This document shows, piece after piece, positions 25,134 to 35,472 of a stretch of 64,000 nucleotides of DNA. The first letter of the stretch is position 1, and every line of letters begins with the position of its first letter. Source of the DNA: Mesorhizobium sp. LHD-90 (lineage in GTDB: Bacteria; Pseudomonadota; Alphaproteobacteria; Rhizobiales; Rhizobiaceae); NCBI RefSeq assembly GCF_030929505.1, contig NZ_JAVFVV010000001.1, positions 62,001-126,000 on the forward strand, written 5' to 3'. Below the pieces are notes generated by a model that was not told the DNA's origin, did no database searches, and saw nothing but the letters and a program-made list of their open reading frames with translations. Both the position numbers and the translations under genes were made by a program.

Positions 25134-26420
25134 CTACTTCCGCTCCTCCTCTCCCGGAAACGCCAGGTCGACCGGCAGCGGCGCCTGCGCCGTCATCGGC
25201 GCGAAACTGCCGGTTTCGTCGGCCGGCACGGGCGAGGCCTTCAGCACCCGCCAGAACACGAAGGCGGAAAACATCACCGCGATGGCGATCGCCACATAGA
25301 TGAAACTCTGCGTGCCGTAGAGCGCCGTCAGCACCGTGCCGAGGCCGGGCGCCAGAAAACCCGCCACCGACCAGGCGAACAGCATGGTGCTGGACAGCGT
25401 CACCAGCTCGTCCTTGCGGGCGCGGTCGCTGCCATGGGCGCTGGAGAGCGAATAGAGCGAATCCGACGCGCCGCCCCACACCACATAGATGGCGATGATG
25501 GCCAGCAGCGCCGCGCCGTCGAAGCGGATCGCCAGCACGCCCATGATGGCGACCAGCGTGGCCGCGCCGATCATCACATAGCGGCGGTCGGTGCGGTCGG
25601 AAATCCAGCCCAGCGGGATCTGGAAGATCAGCGTGCCCAGCGGCATCGCCGACATCAGGGTGGCCACCTCGGCCTGCGAATAGCCCTTGGCGGTGGCGTG
25701 GATGGGTGCGAAGCCGGCGATCATCATCGACAGGCCGCCCACCGCCAGCATGCCGGCAATGCCCACCGGCGAGATGCGCCAGGCCTTTGTCCACGCCACC
25801 GAACCGCCCTCGGGGGCAGGGGGCTGGGCGAGGTTGGTCAGCCCCACCGGCAGGATCGACAGGGCTGCGAAGATGATGCCGAAGATCGGCGCCTGCGGCG
25901 TCTGGATATCGGCGAAACGCAGCAGGAAGGCGCCGCATCCCAACCCGACCACATAGGCGACGTAGAAGATTGCCATCACCCGACCGCGTATGGCATTGCC
26001 GACCACGTCGTTCAGCCAGCTCTGCGCTACGATGAACAGGCCGGTGATGGCAAAACCGTAGAGGGCGCGCGAAAGGATCCAGGTCGGCCCGTCGACCGTC
26101 ACCGCCACCAGCGCGTTGGCCAGCACGATCAGGCCGGAGAACAGCAGGTAGCTGCGCGCATGGCCGACCCGGCGCACCAGCGGCGCCGTCAGGAGGCAGC
26201 CGAGCAGCCCACCGGCCGACAGGCCGGTCAGGATCGACCCCGCCCAGGTCGGCGCGAAACCCTCAGCGCCGAGCCGGACCGGAATGTAGGCGAACAGCAG
26301 TCCGTTGCCGACCGCCACCAGCGCCATCGACAGGATGATCGAGGTGATCGCCATCAGCGGCGCGGAAGTGTTCTCCCGGTCCTCCGCAGTCTTGCCAATG
26401 CTCGCAGCCACGTCTCCCAT
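25134..26420 (-). CDS. MFS transporter
   Basis: A 428-aa major facilitator with about 12 membrane segments. The first starts at MAITSIILSMALVAVGNGLL. The loop-2/3 motif is VRRVGHARSYLL, and a second-half equivalent is GWISDRTDRRYVM. The family resembles YcaD/YfkF-type MFS proteins of unknown substrate. I chose the ATG at 26420 because the 73 residues upstream in frame are basic, Pro/Arg-rich and unlike MFS N-termini. It is on the same strand as nadD, 242 bases downstream of it, occupying the place where rsfS would be expected. Confidence 0.88.
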   Translation of the reverse strand: MGDVAASIGKTAEDRENTSAPLMAITSIILSMALVAVGNGLLFAYIPVRLGAEGFAPTWAGSILTGLSAGGLLGCLLTAPLVRRVGHARSYLLFSGLIVLANALVAVTVDGPTWILSRALYGFAITGLFIVAQSWLNDVVGNAIRGRVMAIFYVAYVVGLGCGAFLLRFADIQTPQAPIFGIIFAALSILPVGLTNLAQPPAPEGGSVAWTKAWRISPVGIAGMLAVGGLSMMIAGFAPIHATAKGYSQAEVATLMSAMPLGTLIFQIPLGWISDRTDRRYVMIGAATLVAIMGVLAIRFDGAALLAIIAIYVVWGGASDSLYSLSSAHGSDRARKDELVTLSSTMLFAWSVAGFLAPGLGTVLTALYGTQSFIYVAIAIAVMFSAFVFWRVLKASPVPADETGSFAPMTAQAPLPVDLAFPGEEERK

Positions 26421-26662
26421 GCAGTGAAAATGGCGTGCCGAAACCTTTCGTGCGGCGTCAAAAACGACATCGGCGGTTGCGTGAAGCCCGCGCGCGTCTT
26501 TTCGGCGGTTGCGTGAAGCGAAAGGCGGCATGAGGGAAGCGCGAGCCACGTTTTTCAGGTCCGTATTCAAGCCCGCCGCGGTGATGTTCGCGTACGTTCC
26601 GCGCAAGCTGTTGAAATAGCCGGATCTTCCGGACTTCACACAAAATCGTTCGCTGGGCTGGC

Positions 26663-27259
26663 CTACTGATTTTGCTGGGTTTTCTGGGCGCGGATGGCCG
26701 TCGACGAAAGCAGCGAGCGCGGCCCGTGGATGAACGTCCAGGCCGGCGCCTTCATCCTCGCCAGGCGCGGCGCGTCCGCCTCGTCGACCCTTGCATAGTC
26801 AAAAGTTTTGGCCACAACCGATGACAAAAAAGCCAGCGTCGAGCCCGGCCGGTCGACCACAGCTATCGGAAAAGTAAGGACAATTTGCCTCCATCGCTGC
26901 CAGCGGTGAAAATCCCGAAGATTGTCCGCGCCCATGATCCAGACGAAATCCACGCCCGGATTGCGCGCCTTGATGTAGGCCAGCGTGTCGGCCGTATAAC
27001 GGAAATTATTGCTTGCCTCGAAAGCCGTCACCTTGACCTTCGGGTTGCCTGCGACCCGTTCGGACAGTTTTATCCGTTCGCCGAGCGGCAGCAGATCGTT
27101 CTTGTTTTTCAACGGGTTGCCGGGTGTCACCAGCCACCAGAGCTGGTCGAGAGCGAGCCTGCGCAAGGCAATCTCCGCCACCAGCGCGTGGCCGGCATGC
27201 GGCGGATTGAATGAGCCGCCGAACAGCCCGACCCGCATGCCCTTTTCGACATGCGGCAT
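26663..27259 (-). CDS. nadD: Nicotinate-nucleotide adenylyltransferase
   Basis: An NAD biosynthesis enzyme that adenylylates nicotinate mononucleotide. The nucleotidyltransferase signature GLFGGSFNPPHAGH lies near the N-terminus. WWLVTPGNPLK, FVWIMGADNL and the C-terminal SSTAIR motif are all present and in order. The frame is open to a TTG at 27346, but the ATG at 27259 (MPHVEKGMRVGLFGGS) gives the usual family length of just under 200 aa. It follows proA closely in the obgE-proB-proA-nadD order common in rhizobia. The usual next genes, rsfS and rlmH, are missing here and lie about 20 kb away. Confidence 0.95.
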   Translation of the reverse strand: MPHVEKGMRVGLFGGSFNPPHAGHALVAEIALRRLALDQLWWLVTPGNPLKNKNDLLPLGERIKLSERVAGNPKVKVTAFEASNNFRYTADTLAYIKARNPGVDFVWIMGADNLRDFHRWQRWRQIVLTFPIAVVDRPGSTLAFLSSVVAKTFDYARVDEADAPRLARMKAPAWTFIHGPRSLLSSTAIRAQKTQQNQ

Positions 27260-27359
27260 CCGGAGGTAGCCGTCCGCGACCGGCTCTGCGCCCTTGCGGG
27301 ACAAATGGCCGGCGGGCTGCAGGGGAGGGCGCGAGGTGATGTTCAATTTACGTGTGGGA

Positions 27360-28643
27360 TCAAGGCCTTAGCTGGCCTTTTCCGCGCACGCGGTATTTGA
27401 ACGAGGTGAGCTGCTCGACGCCAACCGGCCCGCGCGCATGCATCTTTCCGGTCGAAATGCCGATCTCGCCGCCGAAGCCGAACTCGCCGCCGTCGGCGAA
27501 TTGTGTCGAGGCGTTGTGCAGCAGGATGGCCGAGTCGATCTCGTTGAAGAACCGCTCAACCGCTTGATTATCCTCGGCAATGATCGCCTCCGTGTGGTGC
27601 GACGACCATCGTTCGATGTGCTCGATCGCCCCGGAAATGCCATCCACGAGTTTCACCGAGATGATTGCGTCGAGATATTCAGTCGCCCAGTCCTCCTCGG
27701 TCGCCGGTTTGGCAGCGGGGTAAAGCGTGCAAGTTTCTGAATCCGCTCGGATTTCGCAGCCTGCGTCGGCCAGTGCGGTCAGGATCGGCACAGCATGCGT
27801 CTGTGCTACAGCACGGTCGATCAGCAGCGTTTCGGCCGATCCGCAGATGCCGGTGCGCCGCATTTTTGCGTTGACGATCAAGGGGATAGCCATGTCGAGT
27901 TTCGCCGACTTGTCGACGTATACATGGCAGAGCCCTTCCAGATGCGCGAACACCGGCACTCGTGCCTCGCTCTGCACCCGCGCCACCAGGCTCTTGCCGC
28001 CGCGCGGCACGATCACATCGAGATTGCCGCCAAGTCCCTTCAGCATCTCGCCGACAGCGGCACGGTCGGCCACTGGCACCAATTGGATCGCGTCCTCCGG
28101 CAGACTTGCCGTCTTGAGACCCTCGGCCATCGCGGCATGGATCGCCGCGGAAGAGTTCAGCGAATCCGAACCGCCCCGCAAAATCACGGGGTTACCGGCT
28201 TTCAGGCAGAGCGCGCCGGCGTCGGCGGTCACGTTCGGCCGGCTCTCGTAAATCACGCCGATGACGCCGAGCGGCGTGCGCACCCGCTCGATATGCAACC
28301 CGTTCGGCCGGTCCCACTCGGCGATCACGTCGCCCACCGGGTCGCGCAGATCGGCGATTGCCCGCACGCCCTCGGCCATGCCGCGAATGCGGGCAGGCGT
28401 TAGCGTCAGCCGGTCTATCATCGCCGGCGAAAGCCTTGATTCCTCTCCGTTTTTCAGGTCGATGGCATTCGCGTCGAGGATATTTTGCTCATCGCGCAAA
28501 ATGGCGTCGGCCATGGCGGCCAGCGCGTCGTTCTTCTGCTTTGCAGGGGCCAGCGCCAATGGCCGCGCGGCGGCGCGTGCCTTGCGGCCGATTTCGGCCA
28601 TCAGCGCGACGGTATCTTCAAGTCGAGAGTTCGTAGTCAGCAT
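27360..28643 (-). CDS. proA: Gamma-glutamyl phosphate reductase
   Basis: A 427-aa NADPH-dependent aldehyde-dehydrogenase-fold enzyme, the second step of proline synthesis: it reduces glutamyl-5-phosphate to the semialdehyde. The catalytic cysteine lies in [15 protein letters not shown]. Other landmarks are [31 protein letters not shown] and the C-terminal [21 protein letters not shown] chose the ATG at 28643 ([14 protein letters not shown]); a start at 28676 would overlap the small membrane-protein gene. It is normally directly downstream of proB, but here a small gene intervenes. nadD follows. Confidence 0.96.
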   Translation of the reverse strand: MLTTNSRLEDTVALMAEIGRKARAAARPLALAPAKQKNDALAAMADAILRDEQNILDANAIDLKNGEESRLSPAMIDRLTLTPARIRGMAEGVRAIADLRDPVGDVIAEWDRPNGLHIERVRTPLGVIGVIYESRPNVTADAGALCLKAGNPVILRGGSDSLNSSAAIHAAMAEGLKTASLPEDAIQLVPVADRAAVGEMLKGLGGNLDVIVPRGGKSLVARVQSEARVPVFAHLEGLCHVYVDKSAKLDMAIPLIVNAKMRRTGICGSAETLLIDRAVAQTHAVPILTALADAGCEIRADSETCTLYPAAKPATEEDWATEYLDAIISVKLVDGISGAIEHIERWSSHHTEAIIAEDNQAVERFFNEIDSAILLHNASTQFADGGEFGFGGEIGISTGKMHARGPVGVEQLTSFKYRVRGKGQLRP

Positions 28644-28653
28644 CGAATCTGCC

Positions 28654-28974
28654 TTAGAGTACACCTCTGCCTGCATCGGTCAGCGACATCAACAGGCCGC
28701 CAAACGACAATGCAAGCAGCATCAATACCAAGTTTAGTATCACCGCGCCGAAATTGTTATTCCCTAGCCAGATTCCAATCGAATGCGTGGCTGCGACTAT
28801 CAATGAAAGACCGATCCAGGAATAGTAGACCTGTCGCGATTGATCCTCAGTTGCAATCATCCCGTAACAGATCGCGACAACGATCGCAGCCGGCGTTACC
28901 AGGGCCAGTTTATAAGCAAGAGCTGTGCGCCCGCCATCCCCTCGCTTGTCCAGTTCCTCGTCGCGCGAGGGCAT
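28654..28974 (-). CDS. Small integral membrane protein inserted between proB and proA
   Basis: A protein of about 106 aa with three hydrophobic segments ([40 protein letters not shown] and [20 protein letters not shown]) behind a short charged N-terminus ([15 protein letters not shown]). I recognise no family. The frame is open up to 29067, but that part overlaps proB, so the ATG at 28974 is the likely start. The local sequence is visibly poorer in G+C than proA and proB. It lies in an otherwise conserved two-gene unit on the same strand, so it is probably co-transcribed with proline synthesis genes without an evident role in them. Confidence 0.6.
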   Translation of the reverse strand: MPSRDEELDKRGDGGRTALAYKLALVTPAAIVVAICYGMIATEDQSRQVYYSWIGLSLIVAATHSIGIWLGNNNFGAVILNLVLMLLALSFGGLLMSLTDAGRGVL

Positions 28975-29017
28975 GTTAGCAAATCCATTCAATCGATTCA
29001 GCGTTCCAAAACGCATA

Positions 29018-30166
29018 TCATGCAAGGAGCCTGCGCACATCAGCATTGCTCGTGTATCTGACGACAAGATCGTCGCGATGCACCATCGCCGAGCGCGCCT
29101 CGTAGCCCAGCCGTTCGGCGATCTCCGCCGTCTTCAGCCCGGCGATGCGCACGGCGTCGGGTGCATCGTAGGCCACCAGCCCGCGCGCGATTTCGCGGCC
29201 GTCCGGATCGAGGATGGCGACCGTGTCGCCGCGCGAAAACGCGCCGCTGACGAGGCGCACGCCCGCCGGGAGCAGCGATTTTCCGGACATCAACGCGCCG
29301 ACCGCGCCGGCGTCGATGGTGAGCCGCCCGGCCGGCTCCAACTGGCCGGCGATCCAGGTCTTGTAGCCCTTCACCGGTGTGGCGCTGGGTCGGAAGAAGG
29401 TGGCGCGCTCGCCGCGCTCGATCGCCGCCAGCGGATTTTGCCGCGTGCCGGACGTGATGACCATGGCGGTGCCGGCGAGCGTCGCGATCTTGCCGGCGTC
29501 GAGTTTGGTGCGCATGCCGCCGCGCGACAATTCGCTGGCCGCGGCACCCGCCATCGCCTCGATCTCCGGCGTGATGCGGTCGACCACCGGAATGAATTTT
29601 GCGTTCGGGTCACGGGCCGGCGGCGCGGTGTAGAGCCCGTCAATATCCGACAGTAGCACCAGCAGGTCGCCGCGCATCATGGTGGCGACGCGGGCGGCCA
29701 GCCGGTCGTTGTCGCCGTAGCGGATCTCCGTCGTAGCCACCGTGTCGTTCTCGTTGATGACAGGTATCGCCTTGAATTCCAACAGCTTCGAGATGGTCGC
29801 CCGGGCGTTGAGGTAGCGCCGGCGCTCCTCGGTGTCGCCCAGCGTCAAAAGAATCTGGCCGGAGCGCAGGCCATGGCGGCCAAGCGATTCCGACCAGGCG
29901 CTGGCCAGCGCGATCTGACCCACGGCGGCGGCCGCCTGGCTTTCCTCCAGCTTCAGCGCCCGCTTGCCGAGCGACAGGATCGTGCGGCCGAGCGCAATGG
30001 CGCCGGAGGAAACGACGAGGATTTCCGCCCCGCCCCTGGCGAGGTCGGCGACGTCGTCGGCAAGCGAGTCCAGCCAGCCGCGCTTCAGTCCGGTCTCGCG
30101 GTCGACCAGCAGCGCAGAGCCGATTTTTACCGTGATGCGGCGATAGGATTTGAGGGAAGGGGTCAT
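29018..30166 (-). CDS. proB: Glutamate 5-kinase
   Basis: A 382-aa enzyme for the first step of proline synthesis, the ATP-dependent phosphorylation of glutamate. The amino acid kinase domain shows [36 protein letters not shown] and [11 protein letters not shown], then [20 protein letters not shown] domain occupies the last 100 residues ([20 protein letters not shown]). This full-length kinase plus PUA form is usually feedback-inhibited by proline. It lies 54 bases downstream of obgE and upstream of the small membrane-protein gene and proA. Confidence 0.97.
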   Translation of the reverse strand: MTPSLKSYRRITVKIGSALLVDRETGLKRGWLDSLADDVADLARGGAEILVVSSGAIALGRTILSLGKRALKLEESQAAAAVGQIALASAWSESLGRHGLRSGQILLTLGDTEERRRYLNARATISKLLEFKAIPVINENDTVATTEIRYGDNDRLAARVATMMRGDLLVLLSDIDGLYTAPPARDPNAKFIPVVDRITPEIEAMAGAAASELSRGGMRTKLDAGKIATLAGTAMVITSGTRQNPLAAIERGERATFFRPSATPVKGYKTWIAGQLEPAGRLTIDAGAVGALMSGKSLLPAGVRLVSGAFSRGDTVAILDPDGREIARGLVAYDAPDAVRIAGLKTAEIAERLGYEARSAMVHRDDLVVRYTSNADVRRLLA

Positions 30167-30220
30167 GCAGTCCTCGCAATGGCAGAGGGCTCAAGAGGTG
30201 GCGCTCTACGAACCCTCACA

Positions 30221-31512
<1,292 letters not shown>

Positions 31513-31517
31513 TCGGC

Positions 31518-32105
31518 TCAACTCCGTGCCCAGCTCCGCAAGCTCGTCCAGGTCCGGCGGTCGAGCCGGTAACGCTCGATCGGCACCTGGCCGGCGACCA
31601 GCGAGTGCATCATGCCCTGGCCGGCATACTGGAAGCCGCATTTGTGGATGACGCGGCGCGACGCCGGATTGATGACCCGGCAGGAGGCGTGCAGCACGTT
31701 GGTCGAAGTTGCCTCGAAGGCGAGATCAACCAGCGCATGCGCGGCCTCGGTGGCGAAACCCTGCTTCCAGAACGGCTCGCCGATCCAGTAGCCGAGTTCC
31801 AGCCCGCGATCGGTGACGTTGAGCCCGGCGCAGCCGACAAAACCGCCGGTACCGGCCAGCGTCAGTGCATAGGCGGCGCCGGAGCGGCGGTTAGTCTCCA
31901 TGGCGATGAAGGTACGCGCCTCGGCCTCGCCATAGGGGTGCGGCATGCGCGCCAGCATCTCGGCGACGTGCCGGTTGTCGGCGAGCGCCGCGAGCGCGGC
32001 AACGTCGCCGTCGCGCGGCCGGCGCAGCACCAGCCGCTCGGTGACCAGGACGCTGCGGTCTATCGCCAGACTTTCGTCTTCGCTGTCTTCCTTCTCGGCA
32101 ACCAT
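31518..32105 (-). CDS. GNAT family N-acetyltransferase (RimJ/RimL type)
   Basis: A 195-aa acetyltransferase. It shows LVTERLVLRRPRDGDVAAL at the start of the fold, the acceptor-side LELGYWIGEPFWKQGFATEA and the acetyl-CoA loop region, with NPASRRVIHKCGF in motif B. This is the RimJ/RimL-like branch that modifies protein N-termini or small molecules; the substrate is unknown. GGAGGG lies a few bases before the ATG at 32105. It sits between rpmA and obgE in many rhizobia. A terminator separates it from rpmA, so it likely has its own promoter. Confidence 0.9.
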   Translation of the reverse strand: MVAEKEDSEDESLAIDRSVLVTERLVLRRPRDGDVAALAALADNRHVAEMLARMPHPYGEAEARTFIAMETNRRSGAAYALTLAGTGGFVGCAGLNVTDRGLELGYWIGEPFWKQGFATEAAHALVDLAFEATSTNVLHASCRVINPASRRVIHKCGFQYAGQGMMHSLVAGQVPIERYRLDRRTWTSLRSWARS

Positions 32106-32125
32106 TTTAGTCCCTCCAGGCAAAG

Positions 32126-32154
32126 AAAAAGGGGAGATGGCGGCCCATCTCCCC
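32126..32154 (-). terminator. Terminator after rpmA (minus strand)
   Basis: A 10-bp perfect stem (GGGGAGATGG at 32131-32140 and CCATCTCCCC at 32145-32154), with an A-run at 32124-32130 that reads as a T-run on the minus strand. It ends the rplU-rpmA transcript before the GNAT gene. Confidence 0.8.
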
Positions 32155-32225
32155 TGATCCTTTTCCTGGCGTTGCCAGACACCGGTTCCCGAGATGGGGC
32201 GCCGGTGTTTGAGGTGCGGATCCGG

Positions 32226-32495
<270 letters not shown>

Positions 32496-32575
32496 TTCAA
32501 ACTCCTTTGCGCCCGTTCGAAGCGCCTGATCTCATTGTAGGGCGCTTCGAGCGCCACCGAAAGCTGTCTTGGCGA

Positions 32576-33178
32576 TTATTTCGCCAGTTCCTTGGCCTGC
32601 TCGCGCCAGTCGCCGATCTGCTCGGCGCTGAAGGGCATGGCCGCGTCGATGCGGGCGATGTCCTCGTCGGTGAAGGCCGCGATCTGGGCGAAGGTGGTGA
32701 TGCCCTGCTCCTTGAGCTGGGCGGCGGCCACCGGGCCGATGCCCTTGATCACCTCGATGTCGTCGCCCTTGCCGGCCGGAGCCGTGAACAGCGGAGCTGC
32801 CTTCGCCTCGGCGGCGGGAGCGGCCTCGGCCTTGGCTTCCTTCGCCTTTTTCGACGGCTTGGCGCCGCCGGTCAGGATCTCGGCGATGCGCACCGTCGTC
32901 TCATGCTGGCGATGGCCGCGCTTGCGGCGCGAATTCTGGCGGCGGCGCTTCTTGAAGGCGATGACGGTGGCGGCGCGGCCCTGCTCGAGCACTTCCGCGG
33001 TGACCGTAGCACCTTCCACGAAGGGGGCGCCGAAGGTGGCGCTGTCGCCTTCGCCGAAAGCCAGAACCTGGCCGAATTCGACGATGTCGCCGGCATTGCC
33101 TGCCAGCTTCTCGATCTTGATCACGTCGTTGGCGGCAACGCGGTACTGCTTGCCACCCGTCTTGATGACTGCGAACAT
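32576..33178 (-). CDS. rplU: 50S ribosomal protein L21 with C-terminal extension
   Basis: Residues 1-105 are a normal L21 ([45 protein letters not shown]). About 95 further residues follow: an Ala/Lys-rich linker, then a small helical domain ([40 protein letters not shown]) that resembles the helix-hairpin-helix found in nucleic-acid-binding proteins. Long L21 forms of this kind occur in Rhizobiales; the role of the tail is unknown. It is the first gene of the rplU-rpmA transcript. Confidence 0.97.
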   Translation of the reverse strand: MFAVIKTGGKQYRVAANDVIKIEKLAGNAGDIVEFGQVLAFGEGDSATFGAPFVEGATVTAEVLEQGRAATVIAFKKRRRQNSRRKRGHRQHETTVRIAEILTGGAKPSKKAKEAKAEAAPAAEAKAAPLFTAPAGKGDDIEVIKGIGPVAAAQLKEQGITTFAQIAAFTDEDIARIDAAMPFSAEQIGDWREQAKELAK

Positions 33179-33259
33179 TTTTAGCCTTTCGCTGTTCGGT
33201 CCGGCTTTCGAACGCTTTTGGGCGGTCTGGCCGTCTTTTTGTCAGTCGTTGAGGGTTCA

Positions 33260-33289
33260 AATAAAAACCAGCGCGGAGAAGCCCCGCGC
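33260..33289 (-). promoter_or_regulatory. Possible leader hairpin upstream of rplU
   Basis: On the minus strand, a 6-bp stem (33271-33276 with 33284-33289) is followed by a T-rich tract, about 80 bases before the rplU start. This terminator-like structure in the leader could be an attenuator of the L21-L27 operon or may just be a weak terminator. I cannot tell which from the sequence. Confidence 0.35.
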
Positions 33290-33449
33290 CGGATTTGGGG
33301 GCGTCCGTAGCCGAAGCGCCGCGGAGAGTCAAGGCGAAGCGCCGGATTTTGCCAAGCCGGCTGCGGCCAAAGACGTTGAAGATAGGGCCTTGTAACCGAA
33401 AGAACCTGCCGCTATCTAGTGCCGCGCCGAAAGGCGGACCACGCCCCGC

Positions 33450-33539
33450 GGAGAGGTGGCAGAGTGGTTGAATGCACCGCACTCGAAATGCGGCATACTC
33501 GCAAGGGTATCGGGGGTTCGAATCCCCCCCTCTCCGCCA
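33450..33539 (+). tRNA. tRNA-Ser (anticodon CGA)
   Basis: A 90-base class II tRNA with encoded CCA. The acceptor stem GGAGAGG pairs with CCTCTCC, the anticodon stem CCGCA pairs with TGCGG around the loop CTCGAAA (anticodon CGA, reading UCG), a long variable arm follows (TACTCGCAAGGGTA), and the T stem GGGGG/CCCCC encloses TTCGAAT. It lies between the ribosomal-protein block and the catabolic genes. tRNA-Ser genes are common integration targets, but no integrase or copy of the tRNA 3' end was found here. Confidence 0.97.
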
Positions 33540-33883
33540 TCGCCTATTTGCCTCGTAAATCTCTTTGAGATCAGATACTTAAGAGATATGGCCAAAAGGC
33601 TGGTCTCCCAATTTGGCCCCCCAAATTTGCTTCACAGGAGGTCGCTGCTTCGGTGACTGCGGGCGCGTTAGCAGGGCCTACGCTGTCCTATGGCCTTGGA
33701 GATGGCATACGTGACCGGGACACGGTCAATGGTCCCCCGCGTCACGCACGCCGCGAGCAGTCATTACCACCGGCGATGGCCAGAACCACAAAAGATATAG
33801 CGTTGCCCGTTTCCGCTGTGAAATCCTTTCCATTGACGGTGCGCGGGAATGTGGCCCGCGCCAACAACAAATGGGAGAGGACT
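33540..33883. other. Intergenic region between tRNA-Ser and the catabolic island
   Basis: 344 bases. The part next to the tRNA is AT-richer and has a 7-bp inverted repeat (ATCTCTT at 33559-33565, AAGAGAT at 33581-33587). Just before the binding-protein gene is a perfect 7-bp hairpin, GCGCGGG (33841-33847) with CCCGCGC (33855-33861), 12 bases from the GGGAGAGG ribosome site; it could affect translation. Frames through this stretch do not look coding. Confidence 0.55.
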
Positions 33884-34906
33884 ATGAACAACACCATCAT
33901 GAAGCGCAGGACTGTTCTCAAGGCCATGGCAGCCGGCAGCGCCGGTTTCATGTTCGGCTCCATGCCCGTCCTCGCCCAGTCGTCAGGCAAGCTCGTGTTC
34001 ATGGAGCCCTACGACATGGCCTTGGAATATATCCACGAGATGAACGCGATCGTCGGCGGACATTTCGAAAAAGAAGGTCTGGATGTCGAGATCGCCTCGA
34101 TCCGCAACACGTCCGCCGCCATCCAGCAGGTCGTCACCGAACAGGCCTTCGTCGGCCGCGTCGGCCTGCTCGACGTCTTCAAGGCGTCAGAAGCCCAGTC
34201 CGAGCCGGTCATCTCCGTCGGCACCAGCCTTCACCACGGCATCTTCAACGTCGTCAGCCGGGCTGGCGACCCGATCCGCACTCCGGAGGAGTTCAAGGAC
34301 AAGCTGGTCGGGCTTGCCTCGATCGGCGGGGGCCAGGAGAACATGCTGAACCTGCTGCTGGCCGGAGCCGGCGTGCCCTTCGATTCCGTCAATCGCCAGG
34401 CGATCGGCTCGAATGCCGGCAACGTCGAGATCCTCAAGGCCGGCCGCGTCGACGCGTTCCTGGCCACCGTTGAATCGGCGCTGCTGCTCAAGCGCAACAA
34501 CGAGCCGGTCGAGATCTGGCCGGCCTCAAAATACGCCCCACTGCCGGGCGGCGTGTTGCTGATGACCAGAAAGTTCGCGGAAGCGAATCCCGAGACGGTG
34601 GTCAAGTTCCTGCGCGCCATGCGCAATTCGGCGCTGGAGATCAACACCGAGGACAGCGGCAAGATACTCGACCGCATCACCGCAAAATTCGACATCGCCG
34701 CCAACGAGGACCGCGATTTCCGCATTGCGGCGATCAAGGCCTACAACGAAATGAGCTTCGTCAATGGCGAGGAGAATGTCATGCGCAACGTTCCGGACGT
34801 CATGACGATGGCTGCCGACCTCGCCTCGAAGGCGAACATCGTCAGCGTCCAGGACGTCAACAGCCTTTACACCAACGAGTACATCGACGCTGCGATCAAG
34901 GGCTGA
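33884..34906 (+). CDS. ABC transporter substrate-binding protein, NMT1/SsuA-like (orphan copy)
   Basis: A 340-aa periplasmic binding protein. The twin-arginine-like signal KRRTVLKAMAAGSAGFMFG ends before AQS. The mature part begins KLVFMEPYDMALEYIHEMNA and contains AIGSNAGNVEILKAGRVDAF and EPVEIWPASKYAPLPGGVL. It is clearly paralogous to the protein at 49696 (same landmarks, well over half the residues alike by eye). Unlike that one, no permease or ATPase gene follows, so it may share the other copy's membrane parts. GGGAGAGG precedes the ATG. A MaoC-like gene follows. NMT1/SsuA proteins bind small sulfonates, nitriles, thiamine precursors or aromatic acids; the ligand here is unknown. Confidence 0.88.
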   Translation: MNNTIMKRRTVLKAMAAGSAGFMFGSMPVLAQSSGKLVFMEPYDMALEYIHEMNAIVGGHFEKEGLDVEIASIRNTSAAIQQVVTEQAFVGRVGLLDVFKASEAQSEPVISVGTSLHHGIFNVVSRAGDPIRTPEEFKDKLVGLASIGGGQENMLNLLLAGAGVPFDSVNRQAIGSNAGNVEILKAGRVDAFLATVESALLLKRNNEPVEIWPASKYAPLPGGVLLMTRKFAEANPETVVKFLRAMRNSALEINTEDSGKILDRITAKFDIAANEDRDFRIAAIKAYNEMSFVNGEENVMRNVPDVMTMAADLASKANIVSVQDVNSLYTNEYIDAAIKG

Positions 34907-34989
34907 TCCAGACGCGTCGGAGCAAGTCGTGCCCGCGGCGCTTCCGCCGCGGGCAGCGCATTGTAAAAGGCAAGTACGAGAGGCGCACC

Positions 34990-35454
34990 GTGGCGGAGAT
35001 CCCGTTCAGCTTCACCTATGACACCATCCAGGTTGGCCAGATTTCGCGCACGGGCGGACGCACCATCACCGACACGGACATCACCTTCTACATGATGCTG
35101 ACGGGTGGTTGGCATCCCGTCCACTGCGACAAGGAGTTCATGCGCAGGAACGGCCTTGGCCGGGTTCGCGCGCAAGGTTCGTTCGGCATCGCAATCTCGC
35201 TCGGCAGCCACCTTGAGAGTTCCGTCCTCGAGGGCGCAGACGAGTTCGTGCGGGCGATGGGTGTTGACAGGTGGGAATATCGGCGGCCGCTGGTGTCCGG
35301 CGACACGATCCACCTCGACGTCGAGATCGTCGGCAAGGATCTGCAGGAGAACGGCCGCGACTATGTCGTGTCTCGCCTTGTGCGGATCATCAACCAGGAC
35401 GGCGAGATCCTGCAGGAGGGCGTCGCGAAGTCGATGTGGCGACGCGACGCCTGA
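34990..35454 (+). CDS. MaoC-like hot-dog protein with altered hydratase motif
   Basis: A 154-aa single hot-dog protein (FSFTYDTIQVGQISRTGGRT, ARTGGRTITDTD...). The segment MMLTGGWHPVHCDKEFM sits where the (R)-specific enoyl-CoA hydratase motif GDxNPxH should be. The catalytic Asp is replaced by Gly and the Asn by His, while the second His and the following Asp remain. The start is a GTG at 34990. The gene at 54734 is a paralogue with the same substitution. It may act on a different acyl-CoA or acid, or be a double-bond hydratase with another base. It lies between the orphan binding protein and a converging flavin reductase gene. Confidence 0.85.
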   Translation: MAEIPFSFTYDTIQVGQISRTGGRTITDTDITFYMMLTGGWHPVHCDKEFMRRNGLGRVRAQGSFGIAISLGSHLESSVLEGADEFVRAMGVDRWEYRRPLVSGDTIHLDVEIVGKDLQENGRDYVVSRLVRIINQDGEILQEGVAKSMWRRDA

Positions 35455-35472
35455 GCGCGAGGCGCAGCGACC

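Noticed and set aside
25113-26516. A 467-residue plus-strand frame opposite the MFS gene
   Set aside because: It is His/Arg/Gln-rich antisense reading of membrane segments; the minus strand encodes a clear MFS transporter.
33456-33656. A 66-residue open frame beginning MAEWLNAPHSKCGILARVSG
   Set aside because: It is the translation of the tRNA-Ser gene itself; proteins of this kind are a known mis-annotation.
33653-33883. In-frame extension upstream of the first NMT1-type binding protein
   Set aside because: It would place 77 non-conserved residues before a good twin-arginine signal; GGGAGAGG directly before 33884 marks the start.
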